Origin: Heloderma charlesbogerti
Lineage: Eukaryota; Chordata; Lepidosauria; Squamata; Helodermatidae
Reading direction: 5' to 3'
DNA: 64,000 bases
Assembly (NCBI GenBank): GCA_026122225.1
Contig: JANEZZ010000806.1
Location: 310,001 to 374,000 of the forward strand
Shown here: one piece after another, positions 22,990 through 35,163 of the stretch
How positions within the stretch are numbered: position 1 is the first letter of the stretch
How the letters are laid out: each line of letters opens with the position of its first letter
Notes under the pieces: generated by a model
Database searches by the model: none
What the model was told of the DNA's origin: nothing
Seen by the model: the letters and a program-made list of their open reading frames with translations, nothing else
Position numbers and translations under genes: made by a program

Positions 22990-25400
22990 CTGGATTTATT
23001 GGCTAGAGCATCATGATTCCATGCAAGGTGCATGTCCAAAACCTCAGATTCATATGTCAGCTACATGACCGCTGTTAAAAAAGGTCTTACACCAGCATGG
23101 AGATTGGCAGTATCACAGCGCCAATCAACATGATTAATCTTTCACGTATGGTATGGGAACTATTGCAGATCAACTGTCATGCACATGCTTTTTCCCTTGG
23201 CGGTCATGTTTCTGCTATAATGTAGGAAGTGGCCCATATCAGGGTATGAAGTCCTCTAATCATCTGACAGTGCAATCCTATACACATCTGCTCAGAAGCA
23301 AGCCCCTTTGCGTTCCATGAGACTTACTCCCAGGCAGCCTGGCCCTAGGATAAATAGCGCCCTGGGTGAGGAGTGCCTCCACCCCACCTGTAGTCAGTTT
23401 TGAAGGGCCATCGTGAAGATTTTATGGGGCCTGGTGCAGGTGTGATGTCCATCGAGAATGACATCGCTCAAAGCCTTGATCTCTCAGACACTGCGCTACA
23501 GTTTGCACAAGCCAAAGTTCGAAATGCCACATTCTGAGGCATGGCAGTGCACTATACAACACAGCAGAACTATCACAGGTTTTTCTTACAATATTCTTGT
23601 TTTGTGGCAGTTCCCATCTTTTGGTAAGCATTCTTTATTTTAGAATATCCATTATTTTTATCTTTAAAAATAATAATGAAAAGTTATAAATAAAAAAGGT
23701 ATCCAGCTGACCTCTTCCAGTTTACAACTTTATTATTATTGATATAGTGATTATAGTATTTCCAGTGTTTGAAGCGCTAAGTGCTTGGAAACATTGCTTC
23801 AACATCAAGCTGTGTTCCACTGATTTTTACCTAGCACAAATGACATCAAAGTGGAAATCGAAAAAGAAAATACTTTAGAGCTAATTGAAGGAATATCATT
23901 TTTGTAATTAGCTCCCAAACAACCTATAGAACCTTGACAGAAAGGTTACAGACAGTCGCTTTTTGCCATCCTCATGGCAGCCAGTACATTAAAAAGACAC
24001 AGCCACTGAGCTCAGCTTGGTGCCTTCCTTACCTCAGCTTGGCGCCCCCCTCAGGCCCCGGGCGACCACCCACCTTGCCCACCCCTAAGGCCAGGCCCTG
24101 CTCCCAGGATAGTGTGTTTAGGATTATAGCCTGAGTGTTGAAATCAAGATGGTCATGGTTGAGTACACTGTGCTAAAAGGCCAAATGACCAATGGATTTC
24201 CTTCCTCACTGGAAGACTTTTGCGACATGACCATGTCACAAAATATCAAACATCAGCTCACTAAGAACAAGTCAAAAGAGGAAACACGACAAAACCATTC
24301 AAGCAAAACTTCAGAAATGTGAATGAAAGGATTCCATAAATAAACATCATATATTGTAATGCTGAACTCATTCTCCAAGGGTGGGTCTCTATATCACCAA
24401 AATGGCACTGTCCATGTACAAGCAGGTCTGGAGAAACCCCAAGTTTTGCAGAAGTCCAAAAACTTTAGAAAAATAACCTTTATTTACTACCAAACAGCTC
24501 AATGAGGACAGAACATGATCAGTGGGCATGCAATGCTGATTGAGTGTTGTGGGGAAGAAAAGAAAATGGGAGTGGAGGGAACAGCGAATGGAAAAGAGCA
24601 TATCTGGCTGTCTGGATCTTGATCAGGTGCACACCATGCTGCAATATTTCAGGTTCCAGCTGTAATGTTATTCTTCATGAACTGGAAACTCCCAGTTTTT
24701 TGGCAAAAATTCCAGAACAGGCACAGGAGGGGCTGTTAGTCTGTTGCACCAAAACAACATATATTATTTGTCTTGGGACAACTTAAAGGCTAAAAGTGTT
24801 ACTGACTAAATTTACCAACAAATGTAATAACAAAGACTAATGTAACCTCATCTTTATCATTATTATCATCATCATTATTAATAGTTTGCTGTTGTTGTTA
24901 TTGTTATTGTAGTTGTCATTACAAAGTACTGTACAACCTTTCCAAGATTTTCTTTTCTAAGCTTGAGGATGTTTAGGTTGAATGTACAAATCCATCCTTC
25001 TGTAAAAATAGAGAGAAGCAGCAAACAGGATCCTTGGAGTGAAAGTAAATTCAATCTCTGATATAATGTAAAATGGTTAACCACACAAAGAAAAACATTA
25101 ATGACTATAATCCAATGGTATAGGGTCTGTGCTCATGGTCTTTGCAAGCTCTGCTTCATCAGCCAAGCCTGAATGAGTCAGGTTCTGCCTATTGCACCGC
25201 CATAATAGAAACACATCTGGCTGGCTCAGTTCTTCAAACGTCTTCAGTGTTAGGACTTGTTATTAACTGTAACTTGCTTCAGCTAACCACCATCGCAGTT
25301 TCCTTTCTTAAGCTCCTATCATGCAGTGGTTCTTTTCAAACTCAACCAAACTATCTATAAAATGAAGTCTGAGCCAAAAGTTCTTACTTGAGAACTTTTG
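22990..25400. other. Unique DNA with small repeat relics; no gene
   Basis: 23271-23345 holds a diverged GTGCAATCCTATACACATC...AGACTTACTCCCAGG palindromic-repeat relic. 24020-24110 is a GC-rich island with CCCCTCAGGCCCCGG. 24840-24915 is a run of ATT/ATC and GTT triplets. No coding gene was recognised. Confidence 0.45.
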
Positions 25401-25529
25401 ACTAAAAGTGTATGTATGTGTGTGTGTGGTGGTGGGGAGGGGGTGGGTAGATTTGGAGGACAAAAAACTAGGGGATTATTTCTGGGGGAGGGGAAGTGTT
25501 TCAAAGTTTCAGGGCAGTGGGTTGCCAAT

Positions 25530-27124
25530 TGCATTAACCAGCAAAGGAGATAGTTACCTTGTTGTGGTGCTGGAGCTTGAGCACCTCAATGATGTCATGA
25601 GCTAAACCGTGAAGGGGCACCCAAGACACCAAGAGAGGTCAGACTAAATATGATCCCTGGGGAAGGAAACGGCAACCCACCCCAGTATTCTTGCCATGAA
25701 AACTAAATGGCAAGTACAACCAGAGATATGTCGGTATACCATCAGAAGATGGGACTCCCAGGTCAGAAGATGGTCAAAATGCTACTGGGGAGGAACAGAG
25801 GATAAGTTCAACTAGCCCCAGATGTGATGACGCAGCTAGCTCAAAGCTGAAAGGACAGCTAGCAGCCGATGGTGCTGGTGGTGAACGACGAATCCGATGT
25901 TCTAAAGGTCAGCACACCATGGGAACCTGGAATGTAAGATCTATGAGCCAGGGCAAATTGGATGTGGTTATTGGGGAGATGTCAAGATTATATATAGACA
26001 TTTTGGGTGTCAGTGAACTGAAATGGACTGGAATGGGCCACTTCACATCAAATGACCACCAGATCTACTACTGTGGACAAGAGGACCACAGAAGAAATGG
26101 AGTAGCCTTCATAATTAATAATAAAGTGGCTAAAGCAGTGCTTGGATACAATCCAAAAAATGACAGAATGATCTCAATTCGAATTCAGGGTAAGCCATTT
26201 AACATCACAGTGATCCAAATATATGCCCCAACTACAGATGCTGAAGAAGCAGATCAGTTCTATGAGGATCTGCAGGACCTACTGGATAGTACGTCAAAAA
26301 AAGATGTTATTTTCATTACAGGAGACTGGAATGCTAAGGTGGGTAGTCAAACTCAAACAACACCTGGAATTACAGGCAAGCATGGTCTGGGAGAACAAAA
26401 TGAAGCAGGACATAGGCTGATAGAATTTTGCCAGGACAACTCACTATGAATAATAAACACTCTCTTCCAACGACCTAAGAGACGACTTTATACATGGACT
26501 TCACCAGACGGTTGACACCGAAATCAGATTGACTACATCCTTTGTAGCCAAAGGTGGCGGACATCTATGCAGTCGGTAAAAACAAGACCTGGAGCTGACT
26601 GTAGTTCAGCTACGTAATACTTCTTATTGCACAATTTAGAATCAGACTAAAGAGAATAGGGAAGACCCACAGATCAGTTAGATATGAGCTCATGAATATT
26701 CCTAATGAATATGCAGTGGAGGTGAAGAATAGATTTAAGGGACTAGATTAAGTAGATAGGGTCCCGGAAGAACTATGGACAGAAGTTCGCAACATTGTTC
26801 AGGAGGCGGCAACAAAAAAGTCCCAAAGAAAAAGAAAACCAAGAAGGCAAGATGGCTGTCTGCTGAGTCACTGGAAGCAGCCCAAGAAAGAAGGAAAGCA
26901 AAAGGCAACAGTGATAAGGGGAGATATGCCCAATTAAATGCAAAATTCCAGAGGTTAGCCAGAAGAGATAAGGAATTATTTTTCAACAAGCAATGTGTGG
27001 AAGTGGAAGAAGATAATAGAACAGGAAGGACAAGAGACCTCTTCCAGAAAATTAGAAACATCGGAGGTATATTCCAGGCAAAAATGGGTATGAACAAAAA
27101 CAAAGATGGCAAGGACCTAACAGA
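25530..27124 (+). mobile_element. RTE/BovB LINE, 5' half, truncated
   Basis: The 5' UTR-like part is about 25530-25915 (CTTGTTGTGGTGCTGGAG, ACCCCAGTATTCTTGCCATG). The endonuclease follows from 25919, then a decayed linker up to 27124, where palindromic copy E begins. The element does not resume after E, so the 3' half was lost by deletion rather than simply interrupted. BovB is abundant in squamates and is well known for horizontal transfer between squamates and ruminants. Confidence 0.9.
25919..26449 (+). pseudogene. BovB ORF2 endonuclease domain, prematurely stopped
   Basis: A 176-residue AP-type endonuclease domain of an RTE/BovB retrotransposon, which nicks target DNA to start reverse transcription. 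The opening MGTWNVRSMSQGKLDVV is the family's N-terminal N-box; ILGVSELKWTGMG holds the catalytic Glu region; VIQIYAPTTDAEEADQFYED follows; and FITGDWNAKVGSQ is the GDWN motif. A TGA stop ends the frame at 26447. Homology continues in broken form (YTWTSPDG near 26495, RNQIDYI near 26524), with stops and frameshifts as far as 27124. The reverse-transcriptase domain is missing. It cannot encode an active protein. Confidence 0.85.
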
Positions 27125-27552
27125 TAGGGGTGCACGAAAGTCCCTTACCAGTCTTCGAAGATTTTCGCGGTGGGGGGGAGGCGCTTCGCTGCTCCCCCCG
27201 TGAAGTTCAGGCCGGGCGGGGAGGCTTCCCCCCTCGCCCGGCCGAAATTCAGGCCGGGGGGGAGGCTTCCCGCCTCGCCTGGCCGAAATTCAGGCTGGGG
27301 AGGAGGCGCCTCACCTTGCCCGGCCGCGAACTAAAAAGTTAAAAAAAAAAAAAGCCCCCGTGATAGGCTACGTGACGATTAACGTAGCCTATCATGGCTA
27401 GATCTGCAAAGTCAGCTGTGATAGGCTACGTAAATCGTCACGTAGCCTATCACGGGTGACTTAAAAAAAAAAAAAGCACGTACGCAAATGGCGGCCCCCA
27501 TAGGGAGCCGCCATTCGCGTTCCTTATTTGGTCGCTGTAGTCTACGTAAATC
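27125..27552 (-). mobile_element. Palindromic hAT-like element, copy E (truncated at a palindrome centre)
   Basis: In reverse orientation it starts TAGGGGTGCACGAAAGTCCC, directly inside the BovB relic. Next come the GC-rich tandem units (27160-27330) and two TACGTA palindromes (about 27359-27395 and 27418-27455), then the GCC module. It stops inside the first arm of the GTCTACGTAAA palindrome, where copy D turns back on itself. The other half and the far terminus are gone, and so is the BovB 3' half, implying a deletion with one end at the hairpin tip. Confidence 0.85.
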
Positions 27553-28408
27553 TTTTTTCTGGGAAGGCTGTGACCAGGTGAGCTGTATGTCTGCTGCTCA
27601 GTCTGCTCTCCAGAAGATAACTGTGGAGGGGCAACTTCAAGTCCCCTATCTCCCTGCTTACAATATTTGGACTGAACAGCCCTTCAAACTGATGACTGTC
27701 CTGTGATAATAGAACATATGGCCACCCTAATTCTGAGCCAGGAGCTGACTTGGACAATTATTCTTAAGGATGATTTAAGACACAAGACAGAGACTGAATA
27801 CGGAGTTTCCAGATCACAAAAGCTTGTGTGGAACACCTCAAGCAGCAGCAAGAAAAATTTGGAAACCTTTGCAAGGTGTTTGAAGATTTGGAAGCCTTTG
27901 ATCAATTAAGTATTTTGAGCTAAGCTGGCATTTTTATGGCTTCTGTCGTTATCAGTATTCTTACTTGATTCAAGTTTTCATTGGCCTCAGAATGTCTCTT
28001 GTTATAGTTTGTTTTGCTTGAATCTGCCTAATTGATATGCTTTTTTCAAAGCTTTTCTACTATAGGAATTAGGCTAATTTGGGGTAGTATCCCATGTTAG
28101 CCCTACTTAGAGTAGACCCATAGATATGAATGGGAATTTAGTTAGTCATGATGAACTAAATTCATTTCAGTAGGTCTGTTCCATTTCACAATAAAATAAC
28201 AGGATTTGCGCTCTTACACACAGAAAGGAATATGGACTATGGGCAACAATTTACATTTAGTAATGGGCTTCCTCCCACTCTCACCTTCCAAGAGGATTTC
28301 CAGTCTTCTTGCTTGACCTTTAAAGCAGTATGAATTGAGGTTTTTAGGAAATGTCTGGAGAACTAAACACAGTCACCAATTCCTATTATATTCTTCTTTG
28401 TTTTGCAG
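27553..28408. other. Unique DNA; small palindromic-repeat relic
   Basis: 28095-28190 contains CTACTTAGAGTAGACCCATA and its near mirror CATTTCAGTAGGTCTGTTCC, another short foldback type seen in reptile DNA. Otherwise nothing was recognised. An open frame at 27488-27706 is chance and begins in element E. Confidence 0.45.
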
Positions 28409-28510
28409 GTGTTAAAATCTTATTTAGCCCAGTATTTTTCATGGACTTCAATGAAATCATTCTGAGCTTTGAGGACTACAGAGAAAAATATACCTCTTTG
28501 TGTATTACAG
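28409..28510 (+). CDS. Candidate internal exon 1 (unidentified, 34 codons)
   Basis: A 102-bp segment between a good acceptor (TTCTTCTTTGTTTTGCAG) and a donor (ACAGGTAATG). It is open in the phase that gives KILFSPVFFMDFNEIILSF followed by EDYREKYTSLCIT, with phase-1 introns on both sides and a length divisible by three. The surroundings are free of repeats. I do not recognise the peptide. The same frame stays open into the flanking DNA, which weakens the case. It could be a real exon of a large gene, a non-coding RNA exon, or chance. Confidence 0.25.
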
Positions 28511-29937
28511 GTAATGGTCAAGTTTTCATTGTCTGCATCCATCAGTTTTACACTGCCCTAACTTGATGGGCTGCACAGATGTTGCTCCTTATTTACAAAA
28601 GAATCCATTCATTATGGTATGTCATGGGAGTGAAAAGAAGGGAGGGGACCTAGTTAAACTGATTACAGAAAAAAACATTCAAGAGAACAATAAAATATTT
28701 GGGAATTTTGGGTTTGGGAGCTGAACAACGCTAGAGAATATGTATGAAAAGCATTATTTTTAGCTGTTTTAATTGCAAGTTGGTCAACAATGTGAGAATA
28801 AAATACCCCCCCCCCAGGTTATTCCATCCATTCCCTTACTATGTCACCAAAAAAACACAAAAGAAAAACTATGCCCTCAAGAGACACAATTGTGTAAACG
28901 TAAGAATTGTGTATAACTGAACCAGAGGAACAAATGTCTGTGTAAATTATATGGCTTGCTACCCACTGTTTTCATTAGAAAATATAGGGAAGATTCTCTC
29001 TGTTTTGTTTCTTCAGTGATTATGTAATTACAATGTTGTCTCCATTTCCCAAGGTCTTTATGTTTCCCTAACCCTGCTATGTTCCCATGCTAGAGAAAAG
29101 GAGTTGCATAGACTTGTCACCATAGAGGCTTATGTGTAGTGACCTTGGGAATTTTTCAGGCTGGTCAGAGACATCCCATCTGGATCCTGCAGCTTATTGT
29201 CTCACAGCACTGCTTAGTGAATGCAGAACCAGCAAGTCATGCTTGGCTGTCACGTGAGGCAATCCTGTATACATGTCTCCTCTGACAAAAGCCCTATTGA
29301 GTTCATTGAGAGTTGCTCCCAGGTAAGTGTTTCACAGGGATGAGCAATCTGCGCTCCTTGGCTTAAGTTCATTTGGCCTTTGACCTAAATTCACGATCCC
29401 TCTGCAAGCAATCAGTTCAGACCTCTGGCAAGGGTGAACTGTGTCCTTCCCTCAGCAGCCTGCTGGGAGTGGAGGTTCAGAGACAGAGCGGAGTGGGGTA
29501 GAGAAGGACTGGCAGAAAGAAAGAGAAGAGAGAGAAAAGCAGATGGCAGAAAGAGAGAGATAAAAGGGGTGGCAGAAAGAGAGAAAAGGTAATAATTTCC
29601 ATTTGGTCTCTGGCCCTGCTCACCACTGGCTTCAGCCCTGCTCACCACTAGCATACGGCCGCCAACAGATTACCCCCGAGGAAATGCAGATCTTGACAGA
29701 AAAAAGGTTTTCCCCTCCCATTATACAGGATTGAAGGTTTACGTGTCAATATGGAACTGCCTAACCCACATAATGTTTATACAGATTCTGACCAGGATAA
29801 GGAGAGAATAAAATCATAAAGCAATAGTATTTCACACCAGAGAAATATGCCTTTCAGCTTTTAGAGATATGCCTCTCAGAGAAATATGCCATTCATAAGA
29901 GTCACAACAGATATTCATTTATAAAGAATAAGATAAA
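28511..29937. other. Unique DNA; purine-rich tract; no gene
   Basis: A C run lies at 28807-28816. 29500-29590 is a GAGAGAAAG-rich purine tract. 29255-29330 is a relic of the CAATCCTGTATACATG...TTGCTCCCAGGTAAGTG palindromic repeat. Confidence 0.45.
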
Positions 29938-30085
29938 GGGTAGTATACTATTCAACACTACTGCTAATGTAAATTATGTTACGCTAGCGCAAGCAGCCTC
30001 TAACGCAACGCCAATAGTGCAAGAGCTCACTTCCATTAGCGTAACATAACTAACATTAGTGACAGTATCAAACAGTACACTGCCC
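29938..30085. mobile_element. AT-rich foldback element with GGGTAGTATACT ends
   Basis: A 148-bp hairpin. GGGTAGTATACTATTCAACA pairs with the right end, which reads GTATCAAACAGTACACTGCCC. The inner arms ATGTTACGCTA (about 29976-29986) and TAGCGTAACAT (about 30038-30048) are perfect inverted repeats. The loop (about 29990-30035) has AACGCAACGCC. No coding capacity. This is the only copy noticed in the window. Superfamily unknown. Confidence 0.65.
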
Positions 30086-31095
30086 AATGCAACAACAGTT
30101 GATGGTGGGACACAAAAAGTGAATATACTTTTGAAAGCTGTAAAAATCTACATCGTTAATGGATGTGTTTGTTTTTAAATCAACCATCTTCCCTATACCC
30201 AAGCTCTAAGAATATTTACTGAAACTATTCCATCTTCCCTTTTCTTCAGAAGTGACTGCCAGGTCTCTTTCTGCATAGGCTCCTCTAAGAGTAGTGCAGC
30301 TTTTATCATTCAGCACCTTTTCCTCATAAAATAGTTACACTTACTGTACTTACGATAACGTAACGTTCTTGCGATAAATCCTGAAAATTAATATACTATA
30401 TCCAACAGATCACAGAATGAATCTGTCCTATACTTTGTGGAAATTGCAAGTTTGGGAACACTGCCAGTTAAAGGAGGACTAATGTCTTAATGATAATTGT
30501 TAATGAAATGAGAGGATTCAGCAATAAATCTCCAAGTTAAATACACCAGAAATCTATTCAGCACACCAGAAACTATTTCTTTATGGCACCTGCATGCTTT
30601 CTTCCATATTACATATGGACACATGAATAACGCTGTTAAGGAACAGATTACTAGGGCTGAGAGGTAGACACCAGCACAACAGATCTCCACCCAAATCTGT
30701 ATTCACCCTTTTCACCCATTGGTTGGGAATGCTACTGTCTCCTAAAATGATAGGCCCTCTCATCAACTCTCTTGAGCTTTAGAGCCAAACTAGATGTGAT
30801 GTTAATCCGGTGATTGTCTCTTGTTTGTTTGTTTTTCGTTCCATTAAATAGCAGCTATTGGCGGCGGGGTGGGGGGAAGAGGCTCATTCGGTTGGGACTG
30901 TAGCATGTAGGGCTACAATGGAAATAGTAGCCTGAGTTGGGACTAGGAGGAGGATGGGGCAAAGACTAAAAAGCAGGGAAGGTGAAGCTGCTTAGCTCGG
31001 TGGTTGGAGTGCTCAACCATGATCGCTTTGCCTGTGTGGCGCCTATCCTACTGAGGAAAATGCACATGGGCCAAAGCATCTCCCACCTATGTCCC
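30086..31095. other. Unique DNA; possible SINE head near 30985
   Basis: 30985-31030 reads GCTTAGCTCGGTGGTTGGAG then TGCTCAACC, resembling a pol III A box of a tRNA-derived SINE, but no B box was found before the LTR at 31096. Confidence 0.35.
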
Positions 31096-31650
31096 TGTCA
31101 GGATTGATTCCGAGCACAGGGAGATAGTTAGCAGCTCAGATTCAGAAGAGGAACAGCTAGAACTGGGGGATGCATTTTCCCAAGCCAGTTCAGATATGAG
31201 TAGGTGTGCTTCTCAGGTTACTAATTCCCTGAAGCCCCCCCGCCCCCCTCTGTGAGAAGCCGGGAGGAGGACAAGGAGGAGGAGAAGAGTGGGGGCTGTG
31301 ACCTAAGAGATGCTAGACTGTAGCACAGAGCTAAGAGGGAAACATCAAGGGCAGAGCTCAGATGGTCGACCCGATTAGCGATGTGTGAAAGATGATGTAG
31401 AGAAGCATCACTGGAAGGGTGGGACATCCCGCCCTAAGTTAGTCTAGCCAGCAAACCTCACTTCAAACTGCAGGCAATGTCGGTGTTCCCATTTGAATCC
31501 CCTGGAGGCATTCCTTTGTAGCCTGAGAGTCTTCGAGGATTTGCATCTGTAATTAACCTGTTGATAATGAATTAAAGGCGTGAGACTGAAGCCTCTCTAT
31601 TTGTGTATGTGAGTGCATCAGGAAAGAAGGGGGCCAAGGGAAACTTGACA
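31096..31650 (+). mobile_element. Solo LTR 2
   Basis: It begins TGTCAGGATTGATTCCGAGC and ends GGGAAACTTGACA, 555 bp, with a perfect 5-bp duplication GTCCC (31091-31095 and 31651-31655). It shares CAGATTCAGAAGAGGAACAG near its start, a GAGACTGAAGCCTCT block and ATTAAAG (possible poly(A) signal, about 31572) with the LTRs at 12772 and 51880. No internal region is present. Confidence 0.85.
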
Positions 31651-31655
31651 GTCCC

Positions 31656-31815
31656 CCACTGTTATTCCCAATCACAGGTCAGAGATAACAGTGGGGATTT
31701 CTTGGAGGCCAAGCCCTGTGGCCTGGAGGAGTCTCTGATGGCTCTGCGGGCTGGATGGTGAATCTTCATGGGCCAGATTAGGTCCATGAGCCAGAGGTTC
31801 CACTTTCCCAATATA
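31656..31815. mobile_element. hAT/Charlie-like fragment, second copy (tentative)
   Basis: Related to 22600-22985 by CAGTGGGGATTTC, CCTGGAGGAGTC and CCAGAGGTTCCA. The solo LTR at 31096 lies directly beside it, so the LTR may have landed within or at its edge. Confidence 0.4.
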
Positions 31816-31944
31816 GGACATGCAAAGGCCCATCACATTATTAACATCACCACTAGTCTGGCCGTTATATAGCCTGTCCTCTGAGGAAGCCCCAATCCTC
31901 AAGGGCTCATGGGCTTCAGAGTGTATATAGCAAATTGCTCTGTG

Positions 31945-31951
<7 letters not shown>

Positions 31952-31992
<41 letters not shown>

Positions 31993-31999
31993 TGTGTAG
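31952..31999. repeat. Compound (TC)n(TG)n microsatellite
   Basis: A CT run of about 24 bp is followed by a GT run of about 24 bp. It generates spurious THTHTER-type frames on the minus strand. Confidence 0.95.
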
Positions 32000-32299
32000 T
32001 TCTGTTTCTCAGATAACACATGATATTCTCCACATCCCAAGCTTGATTTCTGTTGCTGCCACTGTGGACTTTCCACAGCCCTGGACAGTGTAACATCCTT
32101 CAAAGTCTACTTCGGTAACAAGGAGCAACATGCTACCATACAGCCCCAGTTTATTATTTATAATAAGCAGTTCTTTCAAGGACCTCAATGTGGCATAGAT
32201 ACCATGTGAGGTAAGTTAGTTAGGGTGTTGTGAGAGATGATTTGGCTCGAGGTGACCCAGTGAGCTTAGCCTCAGTTCATGGCATGCAGCAGGGCACGG

Positions 32300-34730
32300 G
32301 CTTAGAAAAGAAGGGAATAATTTCTGATATTTTCTCTTATGAAATGAAATGCTAATTAAATTAAATCCTTTGGTAATTTTACTTCTTGGTTTAGTAAAAT
32401 TAAAACAGAGGATCTCAAACAGATCATTATTGTTGCTGAGAGTTGTTTGCTAAAACTACTATTTCATCTTATTTGCCTTCTAGATAACCTGTCACCAATA
32501 TTGGTCAGCGGTATAGATTTGAGGTGGAAAAACCGGCCATCCTCATAATTTCTGTTTAGACTCTGGATCACACTTGCATATCTATAAAATTGTGTAGGGA
32601 GCAAAATAATTGAGAACTACACTGGCAATGTATTCCGCAAATTTAGGCAGAGTGCCTGCCAGTAAGCTCTGAGCTCTGCAGCCTTATATCGAAAACCAGC
32701 TCACCATTGGGAATATAAAACCAAAGCAGAAACATTGAGCATTTAATGGTCTACCATTATTGTTGAAATCACAATGACAGGCCATGATCTTCCAAGTACA
32801 ATTTTGATCCTCAAATGTAGTAGTGGAAATTACAGTGTTTCATACCCCGACCACATTATAGGAAATAAAACATCTGTCCAAATATTAGTGATATAAAAAT
32901 TCTCAAAATAAAGATATTTGAGAATTTCTTGTGCAGAGCACCTTTCTACCTGCTTGCTTAGTATAATGCAGTCATTATGGCAATAAATGTTTCTAATAAA
33001 GTACGAAAATGGATTGTTTGCTTTGCTGCTTGTATGAACTCTCATTTCGCTTTTTATTATATTGAATCTGACATTTGCTTACCCTTTATCAGTGGAATAT
33101 TTAATCAACTGCAATCTGTAAGAAGCAAGAGGAATTTCTATTTTATTTAAAACCTGTCCCACATGGAAAAAAAAGGACTAGGGAATAGGTCGTGCAGTGT
33201 ATGGTAAGTGTGAAGCATGTTAGAGTTACAATCTTGAATATTTATCTAGCCTACAAAATATATTATAAACATGTACAATAGTATCTGTGTCTCTTCCAAT
33301 TGTTTAATTCAATACCAAAAAGATGTAATGTTTTAATGTACTTCTGCATTATTTCTCCTTTTTATGCAAAATGCATGATTGGTAGATCAAAAGGCTATTG
33401 GGAAGAATTGTTTTTCCTTAAAAAAAAAAAGCCAGTTGTCATATATATTGTAATTTAATTTTGGTGTTTATTTGACCAAAATACTCAGTTGAAACAGTCT
33501 GTGTTTCCTCTTGTTCTGTATTTTGGTTGATCCCTTCTTTTAGACAATCTAGTGACAAGTGTTAGTTATCTGGAAGAACATGGTTTTCAAACCAGTGCGG
33601 TATGATTTATGGTTCTTGTTTCACAGAAAGTATCACAAGCTCGCAGAAGTGAAAGCTTCCAAATAGGCATCTAACTTTTGTAATAAATGCAGCTAACAAC
33701 ATGCCTGAAAATATATAGGAAACAGAGTGAGCGATGTCTTATTATACAGTGGATAGTTTGATTTGGTCTGCTTTTGATTAGAAATTTGGCCTGCATCTGT
33801 TTCAGATTTCAAACCCATTCAGTTGCTTAAATGTTCCTACAAGCAAGAGTTTACTGCACATTATTGTTAGCTAATAATTCTAGCAAGCTTTTTTTAAAAT
33901 GTTATTTACGTGACTAAAGATCCATGATGTCTTTGCAATGCGATCAACTCTGATACCAGAGCACAAGGGGGGCACTCAAAGACAGCATAGGCCATTACAT
34001 CTGGGAAAATATATACGGAAGGAAATTTGTGTTAGCACAATATGTAATCTATCTGTGGAATTTATTGCCATAGGGGTCACTGATGCAAAAACTAGAGCTA
34101 GAATTCAAGTAAAAGTGAATTATTGACATAGAGCTGTGATGAATATTCTTCGATTCTGATCTTCAGGTAGGAAAACTAGCCAATTCAGTGGGGTAGATAT
34201 TTCTCCTGAAAAACACTTGTGTACACATTCTCATTGTTTACCAGAACTGCTGCTGTGGTATCCTCTCCCCCCCACCCCCGGCTCACACAGTGAATGGGAT
34301 GTTGCTACTGTAGCATTAGGCACATATTGCAGTCCAACATCTATAGCCTGACAACTATACAAACAAAATGAGGAGAAAGAGTCTTCCTGAGGGGCAGTGG
34401 GGAGTGGGAAAATCTATTCCTTCTCCTTCAATTCCTAGTGCAGTGATGAATTTCACTAGATTGAATCTGGTCAAATCAATTTCACTTCAAAGGGAAAATT
34501 TGCACTTGGTGTTTTAAGGTGGGTGACTCCAAACCAAACTAGATGTTTCCTTTTTAAGGAAAAGTAGTCAATGGGGGCTATGATCAGGACAGAGGAATGG
34601 TGTGTGTGTGTGTGTGTGCACGTGTAGGAAACATGGATTTGCCACAACTTTGGGCTGTGATGAGAATGCCTAGAAGTATCTGACTTGGTCTTGATAAAAA
34701 GAGGATGCTGGACTTGATGGCCCTTCTTCT
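32300..34730. promoter_or_regulatory. Long repeat-poor AT-rich block, possible conserved non-coding DNA
   Basis: About 2.4 kb with almost no recognisable repeats, many TAATTA, ATTTAAT and ATTAAAT words (for example 32345-32410 and 32870-33120) and no coding signature. Repeat exclusion around regulatory blocks is common in vertebrate gene deserts. This is inference only. A TG tract at 34601-34620 is near its end. Confidence 0.2.
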
Positions 34731-34733
34731 AAC

Positions 34734-34866
34734 TAGGGACAGGTGAATCCATCAGTTTCACTTTCTCCTGCATTAGATTTTTTATAATCTCATGTTTTCT
34801 CTCCTGAACATCTGGGATTTAATGAAACTTTGATGACTTTTTTAAAAAAATGAACTGAAATGACAT
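34734..34866. mobile_element. Small hAT-like fragment, related to 1416-1842
   Basis: TAGGGACAGGTGAATCCATC at the left and GAAATGACATTCTCACCCAT at the right flank an AT-rich interior. It is related to the neighbouring segment 35009-35163, which reads GATGAATCTGTCCATTTCAG to GCAAAATTCTCACCCATCC. Confidence 0.45.
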
Positions 34867-35008
34867 TCTCACCCATCTGCACCAGCCAAATTCAATAGCT
34901 ACAGCTATTCCCTGCCTGCCACATATAGCTGTTAAAGAGGAGGATCAACCTTAAGTAAGTTCAAACATGGCTGAATGCACAGGGATTCAAAGCCAGACTT
35001 TTAGCCCT

Positions 35009-35163
35009 AGGCCTGGATGGATGAATCTGTCCATTTCAGTTTCTCCCACATGCTTTTTGTTTTTGTTTTAATCTCAAGTGCTTTTTGTTCTGAATATGAA
35101 GAACTTTGGGAATGTTGGTAAATTCTGATCCAAACCAAAATGAAGCAAAATTCTCACCCATCC
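35009..35163. mobile_element. Small hAT-like fragment, second copy
   Basis: It starts CCTAGGCCTGGATGGATGAA and ends AAATTCTCACCCATCC, with CAGTTTCTCCCACATG inside. It matches 34734-34866 in layout and shares the ATTCTCACCCATC end. Confidence 0.45.
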
